A stretch of 64,000 bases of DNA from Mytilus trossulus (taxonomy: Eukaryota > Mollusca > Bivalvia > Mytilida > Mytilidae), in the NCBI RefSeq assembly GCF_036588685.1, contig NC_086383.1, positions 50,240,448 through 50,304,447 on the forward strand, read 5' to 3'. Shown here in pieces: positions 1 through 11,300 of this stretch (the stretch's first letter is position 1; the number at the start of each line of letters is the position of its first letter). Position numbers and translations under genes: made by a program. The notes beneath the pieces are model-generated. The model saw only the letters and a list, made by a program, of their open reading frames with translations. It did no database searches and was not told the DNA's origin.

Positions 1-3000
1 ATTACTTATTGAAGAATAATAATTATGTCAAGGAGTTACAGTAGCTAGATATTTTAGCATTAAATGTCTTTAGATGTATAGTAGGGGGTTCAATATACCA
101 TGGTAGGGGGTCAAAATAACATGGCAAAGTAAAATTTTCCGAGCATCTTTTCCAGCCTGGAAAATACATTCAAACTACTATTTGGAGTAAAATAACTATT
201 TAAAGGAGACATAACAGCTAAAATTTTGAAATTCAAGGCCTATTTAATAGTATAGTAGAAGTCCAATATACCATGGTGGGGGGGTCAAAATACCATGGCA
301 AAGTAAAATTTTCAAAATTTCTTTTCAACCAAGTAAAATACATACAAACTACTTATTGGAATATAATTACTATGTTAAAGAGTTATAACAGCTGTGTTAA
401 CTATGTTAAGAATTTTGAAAAGCTAAAAAAAATTAAATTTAAGGTCCATAGTAGGGTTTCGATATACTGCAGGGGGGTCAAAATACCATGGCTAAGTAAA
501 ATTTTGAAAATATCTTTTCCAGTATGTTAAATACATACAAGCTTCTTGTTGGAGTATTATAACTATGTTTAGCAGTTAGAAAAGCTTGGATTTTTTAAAT
601 TCAAGGTCTATAGTAGGGAGTTTAATATATAAACAGCCAAGAGTCCAAAAACCCCCCTGCGGTATATTGAGCCCCCTACCATAGACTTTAAATTTTCAAA
701 ATTTTTGCCATTATAACTTCTTAACATAGTTATAATACTCCAATAAGTAGTTTGTATGCATTTAACATGCAAGAAAGGATATTTTGAAAGAAAAAAAAAT
801 CCATGGTATTTAACCCCTTTGCCATGGTATATTGATACCCCTACTTTAGACCTTGAATTTCCTAAATCCGAGCTATTCTAAATCCTTAACATAGTAATAA
901 TACTCCAATAAATAGCTTGTATGTATTTAACATGCTGGAAAAGATATTAGGAAAATTTTACTTACCCATGGTATTTTGACCTCCCTGCGATATATTGAAC
1001 CCCCTACTATAGACCTTGAATTTCAAAAATTCTAGCTATTCAAACTTCTAAACATAGTTTTACTACTCCAATAAGTCATTTGTAAGTAGTTTGTATGTAT
1101 TTAACATACTGGAAAAGAAATTTTGAAGAAACAAAAATCCATGGTATTTAACCCCCCTGCCATGGTATATTGAACCCCCTACCATAGACCTTGAATTTCA
1201 AAAACTCAAGCTATTCTTACTCCTTAACATAGTAATAATACTACAATAAGTAATTTTACGTATAAAAATTGCTTGAAAAGATATTTTGAAAATTTTACTT
1301 AGCTATGGTATTTTGACCCCCCTGCGGTATATTGAACCCCCTTCTATAGACCTTGAATTTCAAAAATTTAGCTTTTTAAACTTCTAAACATATTTTTAAT
1401 ACACCAATCAGTAGTTTGTATGTATTAAACATGCTGAAAAAGATATGAGGGAAAAAAAATCCATGGTACATTTGTATTTTGACCCCCCTGCGGTATATTG
1501 AACCCCCTACTATAGACCTTGAATTTCAAAATTCCAAGCTATCATAACTCCTTAACATTGTATTAAAACTCCAATAAGTAGTTTGTATGTATCAAAAATG
1601 CTTGAAAAGATATTTTGAAAATTTTACTTAGCCATGGTATTTTGAACCCCCTGCGGTATATTGAACCCCCTACTACAGACCTTGAATTTCAAAAATTTTA
1701 GCTTTTCAAACTTCTTAACACAGTTTTAATACTCCAATAAGTAGTTTGTATGTATTTAACATGCTGGAAAAGATATTAGGAAAAAAAAAATTTTCCATGA
1801 TATTTAACCCCTCTGCCATGGTATATTGAACCCCCTACTTTAGACCTTGAATTTCATAAATCTGAGCTATTCTACTCCTTAACATAGTAATAATACTCAA
1901 TAAGTAGTTTGTTTGTATTTAACATGCTGGAAAAGATATTAGGAAAATTTTACTTAGCCATGGTATTTTGACCCCCCTGCAGTATATTGAACCCCCTACT
2001 ATAGACCTTGAATTTCAAAATTCCAAGCTATTCTAACTCCTTAACATTGTTTTAAAACTCCCATAAGTAGTTTGTATGTATTTAACATGCTTGAAAAGAT
2101 ATTAGGAAAATAAATAATTTCCATGGTATTTTGAACCCCCTGCGGTATATTGAACCCCCTACTACAGACCTTGAATTTCAAAAATTTTATCTTTTCAAAC
2201 TTCTTAACATAGTTTTAATACTCCAATAAGTAGTTTGTGTGTATTTAACATACTGGAAAAGAAATTAGGAAAATAAATAATTTTCATGGTATATTGACCC
2301 CCCTATCATAGACCCTTGAATTTCAAAAAATCAAGCTATTCTTACTCCTTAACATAGTCATAATACTCCAATAAGTAGCATGTATGTATAAAAGTTGCTT
2401 GAAAAGATATTTTAAAAATTTTACTTAGCCATGGTATTTTGACCCCCCTGCGGTATATTGAACCCCCTGCGGTATATTGAACCCCCAACTACAGACCTTG
2501 AATTTCAAAAATTTAAGCTTTTCAAACTTCTAAACATAGTTTTAATGCTCCAACAAGTAGTTTGAATTTATTTAACATGCTGGAAAAGATATTAGGAAAA
2601 TAAATAATTTCCATGGCATTTTGACCCCCCTGCGGTATATTGAACCCCCTACTATTGACCTTCAATTTCAAAAATTCTAGCTATTCAAACTCCTAAACAT
2701 GATAATAATACTCCAACAAGTAGTTTGTTTGCATTTAACATGCTGGAAAAGATATTTTGAAAATGTTACTTGGCCATGGTATTTTGACCCGCCTGTGGTA
2801 TATTGAACCCCCTACTATGGACCTTGAATTTAAAAAAAAAATAGCTTGACAAAGTCCTTAACATAGTTATCAAACTCCAATAAGTAGTTCGTATGTATTT
2901 AACATGCTGGAAAAGATATCAGAAAAATAAATAATTTCCATGGTATTTTGCCCCCCCCCCTTTTTGCGGTATATTGAACCCCCTACCATAGACCTTAAAT

Positions 3001-3990
3001 TTCAAAAATTCTTGCTATTCTAACTCCTAAACATGATAATAATACTCCAATAAGTACTTCGTATGTATTTAACATGCTGGCAAAGATATTTCGAAAAAAA
3101 AATGATTCCCATGGTATTTTGACCCCCATGCGATATATTGAACCCCCTACTATAGATCTTAAATTTCAAAAATTCTAGCTATTCAACCTTCTAAACATAG
3201 TTTGAATAATCCAATAAGTAGTTTGTCTTCATTAACATGCTGGAAAAGATATTAGGAAAATAAATAATTGCCATGGTATTTTGACCCCCCCCCCTTTTGC
3301 GGTATATTGAACCCCCTACCATAGACCTTAAATTTCAAAAATTCTTGCTATTCTAACTCCTAAACATGATAATAATACTCCAATAAGTAGTTTGTATACA
3401 TTTAACATGCTGGAAAAGATATTTTGAAAATAAATAATTTCCATGGTATTTTGACCCCCCTGCGGTAGATTGAACCCCCTACCATAACCTTAAATTTCAA
3501 AAATTCTTGCTATTTTAACTTCTTAACATAGTTGTAATACTCCAATAAGTAGTTTGTATGCATTTAACATGCTGACAAAGATATTTTGAAAATAAATAAT
3601 TTCCATGGTATTTTGACCCCCTGCGGTATATTGAACCCCCTACCATCGACCTTAAATTTCAAAAATTCTTGCTCTTCTAACACCTACACATGATAATAAT
3701 ACTCCAACAAGTAGTTTGTATGCATTTAACATGCTGGAAAAGATATTTTGAAAATTTTACTTAGTCATGGTATTTTGACCCCCCTGCGGTATATTGAACC
3801 CCCCTACTCAAAACCTCAAATTAAAAAAAATAATAGCCAATAAATTGTAAATTCGATTATCTGCGATACCATTTCTCAAAAACAGGGGGTTCAATATACC
3901 GCAGGGGGGTTCAAACCGGGGTAATTTTACCGCATGGTATTTTGACCCCGGGTTCAATTTTTGGGGGGGTTCAAAATAACTGTTTAGTTA
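1..3990. repeat. Satellite-like tandem repeat, about 165-bp unit, with strand switches
   Basis: The whole stretch consists of diverged copies of one unit of roughly 160-170 bp. Each unit holds a CCATGGTATTTTGACCCCC block, a TGCGGTATATTGAACCCCC block, an ATAGACCTTGAATTTCAAAA segment, a TCCAATAAGTAGTTTGTATG segment and an ACATGCTGGAAAAGATATT segment. From 1 to about 620 the units read in the opposite orientation (GGGGGTTCAATATACC), they flip near 620-650, and a short inverted piece returns at about 3880-3980. Some C-runs are expanded, for example near 2951 and 3288. No coding potential is evident. The small open frames here are by-products of the repeat. Confidence 0.93.
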
Positions 3991-4520
3991 TGTGAAATTT
4001 AAGCAGAATTTTGGTTATGAAAATTATCTTTCTTTAATTAAGGACTTTGATTTAAGAAGATCTATATGCAAATTACGTATTTCTGCTCATAAGCTTCAAA
4101 TTGAAGTTGGACGTTTTTCAAATATTCCACGAAATGAAAGAATTTGCAAAAAATGCTCCTCTGGCTGTGTTGAAGATGAAATCCATTTTTTAACTAACTG
4201 TGAAAATTTTAAATCAGATAGAGATGCTCTCTTTGACTTTGTTTGCCAAAGAATTCCAAATTTTTCTATACTTGATAATCAGCATAAATTTATTTATTTA
4301 TTAAACTGTGAAGACAATCAGGTCAAATTAATATTGCTGTTGGTAAATTTATTAAAGTGAATATGAGTTAGTAATTGTATTGTTACTGTATGTAAAATAA
4401 TGTTTGTATCTATATATCTATCAAATTAATATTCTTTTTCCTTATTCATGTATGCTCTGTATGCCCCTTGAGGGCCCTTAATTGGAAATAAGATATGTTC
4501 TGTTCTGTTCTGTTCTGTTC
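3984..4520 (+). mobile_element. 5'-truncated non-LTR retrotransposon (LINE) 3' end
   Basis: An open frame at 3992-4360 encodes about 122 residues resembling the zinc-binding tail that follows reverse transcriptase in many invertebrate LINEs. An R-x-C-K-K-C run is followed by an acidic VEDEIHFLTNC segment, giving a C-x2-C-x9-H-x4-C pattern. No reverse transcriptase domain precedes it, because the satellite starts immediately upstream, so this is a dead 5'-truncated insertion. A short (TGTTC)n run at about 4497-4520 may be the 3' microsatellite tail. The first Met is internal to the original protein, not a real start. Confidence 0.7.
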
Positions 4521-5209
4521 TATATATGACACCGGGCAACAAGGAAGCATTAATTTTATTTGGAACTTGAGTATTTGCATAGCAGGTTGTACTGCTACAG
4601 AAAAATTGCAGAAAGACACTAAACTTGGGATAAAAACGCAAAAAATAACAGCTAGTTCAATTAAAAACAATATCCTTTAAATATGGAATTCAAGACCCTT
4701 AATTATATATATTCTTTATATGAAAAAAACTTTAACAAAAATGAAATGTAAACCACTGATTAACCAAAAATTCACTAAAGAGACATTATTAATGACATTA
4801 ATCTACTCTAGTGGATACAGTGTGTTGCGTGGAAATACACTTTACCTTTTACATGTTTTATTGGTGAAGGATTGGAGAATATGATTTTTTTAATAATCGG
4901 GATTGTGAATGTACAACATCAATCGGAACTTCTCGGCCTTTCTGGTTGCACGAAGAAAAAGCGTTATTGAACTGCATAACGAGAATGGCCGGGTAGTTAC
5001 GATTGTGTACAACATGTACAAATTAAACTGATTATTGGTGGAAGATTAAGAACTCCATTACTCCCAACTTGTGGAGGTGTGCCTTTACTGGCAGAGGTTA
5101 GACAGAAACAGTACGGTGGTTCTGAATATTGACCTTCCGTTGATCAAAGTCCAAACTGACATATTCATATATCTATGTCTTTTTTCAAGTTGTAAGGAAA
5201 AGAGAGGAA
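4521..5209 (+). other. 5' flank and probable 5' UTR of the SDR16C-like gene
   Basis: No gene is seen here. The last 150-200 bases before the ATG at 5210 are less AT-rich than their surroundings and probably hold the 5' UTR. A pyrimidine stretch ending in CAAG about 20 bases before the ATG is too weak to call as an upstream splice acceptor. No TATA box can be placed with confidence in such AT-rich DNA. Confidence 0.35.
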
Positions 5210-5360
5210 ATGGCAGACATTTTACTTGGGTTAAAGGAGTTTTCAGTAACATTTTTCTTCATTTTATATTACTGGATTCAAGCTATTATTTTGGCGTTTA
5301 TTCCATCGAGCTGGCGTGCAAAAGATGTTGCTGGAGAAACGGTGCTCGTTACGGGAGCAG
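5210..5360 (+). CDS. SDR16C5: SDR16C-like exon 1
   Basis: It encodes the start Met, the hydrophobic N-terminal anchor and the beginning of the Rossmann fold through TGA, and ends in the first base of Gly51. The donor is GTAGTT. The ATG is chosen because it opens the frame just before the hydrophobic anchor. Confidence 0.88.
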
Positions 5361-8300
5361 GTAGTTGCATGGATAAATTAAATATTAATGATTAGTATGG
5401 TTGTTGCTTTTAACTAACATCTTAATTGTTTTGATGTGTTAAGTTTTTCAATTAATACCAAAGACAAACAAACCCTCAAAGAGACAATTTATAAAAGTTA
5501 AAGAACATTGTTTTACAAGGTAGTAGTCATGTTTATGATGATAGTTAGGTTCTGTTTACCAGTTTCAATACTGATGCTTTTTTACACTGGCTACAACTTA
5601 CTGTTAAAACGCATGTTTTCACTATGATCTAGACACATTCAGCCTATTTGGATATTCCCAGAGCCTATGAATTGAGAATATCTGACATGTCTGACAAAAA
5701 TGTTAAAAAAGATGACACATATTTTATAGGCCCTATTTTGAGGGGGGATAGGAGGGGGTCATGATCCCGTTATCCCGTGCTTAAAAACATGAAATCCCGA
5801 AAACCTGGGCTTAAAAATACGAAATCACGAGGTCCTATAGCTGAAATCCAAAAAAAGATCCCAGAACCCAAAGGGTCAATCTCGAAATCACAAGCTTAAA
5901 AACACCCGATTCCGGAGTCCCGATAAATGTTCTTTCCCCCTCTATTTTATATGGTAAAAAAAAAATACTCTCAGACTACTTATCTTCTCATACAAGTTAT
6001 TGGTTTGAATGACACATTGTAGCAATTTTCTACAAATTTGTGATCTTAAAAAACAATAGATGGACAAAAACTCAAATTATCAAAAAAGTTCAGCCAGACA
6101 AAAAATAAGATCTACGAATATACATGAAATATAAGTAGACAAGGTTAAAATGGTCTAAGTTTCCATATCATGGTTATTGCTGTGTAACGACTAAAGTCAG
6201 TTTTGGTGTTATTGCCTTTTATCTTGAACATGTTGAAGACTGTTCTTAGATAATCAAATATAAACACTTTTAACAGCGAAAATGGTCAGTGAGACCAGAC
6301 CAGAGATATATGTCTCTGGTGAGACAAGGTCTACAACTTATTCTGACAATTTTTTATCAGAGTTATTGCCCTTTAAGGGCATACGATACAGTTTTGATCC
6401 TGTATTTACAAATTCGTGAAAATTTGCATATAGACTATTTTTTACCTGATTAAATCAAATATGTAATAAAAAATATACCTTCATGTGCTTCTTTTTGAGT
6501 AAAATGAGGTAGAAATTTTGTATATTTGTTCAAAATTCAGATTTGTGGCCGTAATTTCTTTTTCGAAAAAAAGACCTACCTTTTTTGTTATAAAAGATAA
6601 ACACATTTTTTTTGTTGTTAAATAATCGATAATTTCTGTACTTTATTAGTATTCTAAAAAATTATGCATTTTTTATTCAAAAATAACATGAATAACTCAT
6701 ATTTATCAAATATTCATGAATTGAGGAAAATACGTCATTTTCTGCTGCACGGTTATCAAAATAAAAAAAAATCCTCTATTAACAGTTTTATAAAATTTGG
6801 GTCACATAATCTCCCTGCATAATGAAACAAATTGCTGTTTTGAAAAATAGGGGTCCATGAACTCGTTTTCAAATTAAATCAGATTGAATGATAAAAATCA
6901 GTCGAAAAATGCATCTTTTCTCAATATGTCACAGTTTGACGTCGCGAAAATAACATTTTACGTTAGCAACGTCATTGCCTTCCCTGTAACTGTATCCTAT
7001 GCCCTTAACAGCAATTTTTAAAAGAAATTAAAATATCTAATACTGCAACAGATAAAATAAAATTGATTAATGAGAAATCTAACTTAGACAACCAAAACTG
7101 ATCAGAATGACAAGATTTAATGAGAAATCTAACTTAGACAACCAAAACTGATCAGAATGACAAGATTTAAAAAAGAAGCTGTATGCCATATATTGATATA
7201 ATCATCAATTGACTCCTACATTTGTAGTTGGAGTTATTGCCCTTTAATAATTATTTTTTTCTCTCTCTCGCTCTCTTTCTCACATTTTCTTGAAAAGTAT
7301 TGTTTATCTATATATGTTTGATACTTTTCTCACATTATCTTGAAAAGTATCAAACATATATAGATAAACAATTTATAGAATAGAATGAGTGATCTTCAAG
7401 ACAACATCTGCATTAACTTACATGTAAATTTGGTTGAAATTGTTGGTAGACCGATGATCATATTGATAGGCGTGATTGGCCTTAATAGATATAGGAAGAT
7501 GTGGTGTGAGTGCCAATGAGACAACTCTCCATCCAAATAACAATTTAAAAATTAAACCATTATAGGTTAAAGTACGGCCTTCAAGCATGTTAAGGTGGCT
7601 CAATGTTACAAATATTTCAGCAAATAATTTTTTTTTTTATTTTCATTACAATTTTTTTTTATTATACTGTTTAAAAGTTGTTAATCTATCATATGGTACA
7701 AAAATTAAAAAAAAATCAATTTCGTTCTAGATGGCTTTGAAAATGTAGAAGTCATTGAAAAACTCCAGATTTCCTCACTTGTGATGCAAAAAAAACATTT
7801 TTTGCATTAAATTGAAATATCTTTTTTAACTCAACGGTGACCTTTATTTTTTTTATTATTTTTTTTTAATTAAGCTATACTTAAACTAAATAAACAACTA
7901 GATTGTAAAATTTAAATGATTTCTGTAATATAGTTCTTGTTTATTTCGATATTACGTCCTCTATTTCTCCTATTAGCAATGGTAACAGAGCCGTGGTGTA
8001 GTGGTTAGTGCATCGGACTACTAACACAAAGGTTCCTGGTTCGTTTCCTGTTTGGGATGAAAATTTCAGGAACTCAATTTTCAGCTCTCCCTTGACACCA
8101 TTTGCGAGTATGGTCTTAAGGAAACGATGATAGTCCGTTGGAAGGGGACGATAAATGGCTGACCCGTGTTAAGAGAGAGCCATATCTCTTGCACGTTAAA
8201 GACACCCTTGTAGATTTCGAAAAAGAGTAGGCTAATGCCGCTACTAGGCAGCACTCGCACCCGCAAAGTGGAAAGGGATTAATATAAGTTGCAAAACTTG

Positions 8301-11300
8301 TTTCCCAATCCACTCTAAATAAATATGTTTAAACTAATGATTAGTTCAACAGAAAAATAGTACCCACACTAAAATGTTTGCTTCTTTTTTATTATTATCA
8401 TTTCTTCTCTTTTCAGGAAGTGGAATTGGAAGACTTATAGCATTACGTTTTGCGAGACTTGGATGTCGATTAGTTTTATGGGATGTGAATGAAAAGGGCA
8501 ATGAAGAAACTGCAAAACAGATAAAGGCATTAGGAGCATATGTTAAAACTTACAAAATTGATTTAAGTAATAGAGATGATATTTATAGTGTCGCTGCAAA
8601 GGTTTGTAATTTAACAAACTATAATATTTTTTTTGCAATGGTCTCATTATGTTCTTGATTGAGAGGTTATGGCAATATAATAAGCACATGTAGAGCAAAA
8701 ACTACAAAAAAATGCTCTTTTATTAATGTTCTTCATCTCAAAGTCACATTGATATCTTTAACATGTAGCAAATAAAAAACTTAACTTGCTGCAATTTTTA
8801 AGAAGGTCCTTTGCACTGGTTTGACTTATATAGGTCAGAAAAAAAAAAGAATTGTTTATGTCTGAGCTCTGACTGGTAAAAGGCACTTCAATTGCAGACA
8901 ATTTTGGAAGAAAAGTAAAGTTGAATTGGGCAAGGCAACAGATGTACTCATAATAAGTTTGTACCTAAACATTCTCAGTAGTTGTCATGGTTGTTGTTAT
9001 TTGCTGTTAATCATACTGATAAACAAATCAAGCCTTGATTTTTCTCAAAGGAATTGTTTTACATGTTGATTATGAATGTTTTTAACGACCTTGACTGTCT
9101 ATACAACCCTTGCACAGTAAGTTTATTGTTGATTTGTGGGCTTTTATAGCTTTCCAGGCATTAATTTACATTTTTTTTTTTAAATATTAACGTTCAGACC
9201 CCAACCTAAACTATTAGCTTTTAATGTAATGTTGTCTCTGGTATTGAGTTGTCTCATTGGCAATCATATCACAACTCCTCAATTTTATATCAGTAAATTT
9301 TTAACTCATGTTCTCATGTTTATTTCAGACAAAGGAAGAGGCTGGAGATATTGATATTCTAGTTAACAATGCTGGTATTGTTACTGGGAAAAAATTCATC
9401 GAATGTTCTGACAGCATGATACAGAAAACATTTGAAGTGAACACCCTGGCTCATTTCTGGGTAATTAAGTTTTTGCGTTTTCTTCAATTTTTTGTTCAAG
9501 AAAAATATTGTCAAGTGTCTAATTAAACATAATCTTTTTTAAGCTACTACTTTTCAGATGTTTTTAGGTAAAATGATTGAAATTGCTGAAAAACATGATA
9601 GAGCTCATCTGGAATGGAAACTCTCTCAGATAAAGAGAAATTCCTTTTATCACACTGCATGTAGTATAAAATGATAAAGGGGAGATAAATCTTTTTTTGT
9701 GATTTCCCTCACAGTTCTTATTCTATTCCTAACTTGATTTTTTTCAAACTTTTCCCAAAATATACAAATTGGCCTACTATTCATTAGTGTAAACAAAACA
9801 ATAAATCTGGCACTTTAAATTCAGATTATATTGTGTGCATTTCTTTTTGTGATTTTTTTGTGATTTTAGACTTAAATGTGATTTAAGTTTAAAGATTTTG
9901 AGAAAAATCCTGTTTATTTCATATAAAATATTTCAAATTGCAAGTTTAAATTATTGTGTTTACAACTCTGTTACATTTTTCGCAATAACAAAAACCTCAC
10001 AATATGTTCTGAATTTACAGTAATTAAAACTTAATGTCTTTAAAATTGAAAAATAACTATCAAAAGTCAAAAACTTGTTAGCTCCTACGTCATTTGCTCT
10101 CAGGTGGGTAGTTATCTCATTGACAATTATACAACATCTTTGTTTAATTATATATGGCTGCAAAATCAACATGTAATTTTATGCAATGGAAACTTGATGC
10201 AACGTTTAAAATACAACACAATTCAGCATCATATCTTATAATTATAAAATATTTTTCATTAATTTTTGTGTTATTTCCACATTTCTTGATCGGTGTGAGA
10301 TTTACAGAAACAGAATCCACCTCTTAGGCTCTTATCTCCTGCATTATGATATTTGTCAGCTCACAACAGTTAAATTTTACTTATTTTAAAAGCTCACCTT
10401 TAAAATATCATAATTCAACTGTCTTCAGTGGAGAAATATTGTAACACACTTGTTGCAGTGGTGGAATCTATATTTAATTGATCATACATTTTTGTTATTA
10501 TGTAAAATGTAAAGGTTCTTTCATGTACTTGTTATTTTGCTTCTGAATTATACTAAATTATTTTTTGTTGCAGACGTGCAAGGCATTTTTGCCAGGAATG
10601 ATGGAGAGGAATCACGGCCACATTGTTACTATTGCAAGTTCTGCAGGATACCTTGGTGTAAACGGGCTGGCAGATTATTGTGCTAGTAAATTTGCGGCTG
10701 TTGGATTTGATGAATCCATGCGGTTCGAACTTGAAATGATGGGAAAAGAAGTGAAAACTACAGTTATCTGCCCCTTCTATATAAATACAGGGATGTTTGA
10801 TGGTGCTAAAACCAGGTAAGTCTTGCAATAAAATTGAGAATGGAAATTGGAGTTATTGCAAAGAGACCAATGGGTCTTCAACACAGCAAGGAAATTCCAC
10901 ACCCAGAAGTTGGCCTCAGCTGGCCCTGAAATAAAAATATGTACTACGCTGTAGTTCGTATCTTAAACATGTTAAACTTTGGAACTTGGATTTATTTATC
11001 CCAAATTTTGTAAGAACATTTAAATCCCTGAAGTTTCAATTTTTTTCAGAACAATGGAATCCCATTGCATAGGGAGAGATCAATTAAGTTGTTATTGTAA
11101 AGTGAGTGCATCAAACTTAAGTAATTCAAAATTGGATGCATTCTGGGTAACAGAATGACTCTTTTGAAACATGATTTTTTTTGTCTTGTTTCCTTAACCA
11201 GAAAACAATTATTTTTTCAGATATAAAATGTGTCAAAATTGAGATTTAATGCATTTGTCAAATCATAAATCTGTTAGTATTTTTGGTGTTTAATTTCTTT

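Noticed and set aside
273-530. 85-codon open frame in the satellite
   Set aside because: It is translated repeat sequence without conservation between units.
4925-4960. TCTCGGCCTTTCTGG resembles the 5' end of U2 snRNA
   Set aside because: The match stops after about ten bases, and the branch-site pairing region and Sm site are absent.
7986-8060. Possible functional tRNA gene
   Set aside because: A and B boxes are recognisable, but the B box is degenerate, no acceptor stem closes, and a SINE body follows.
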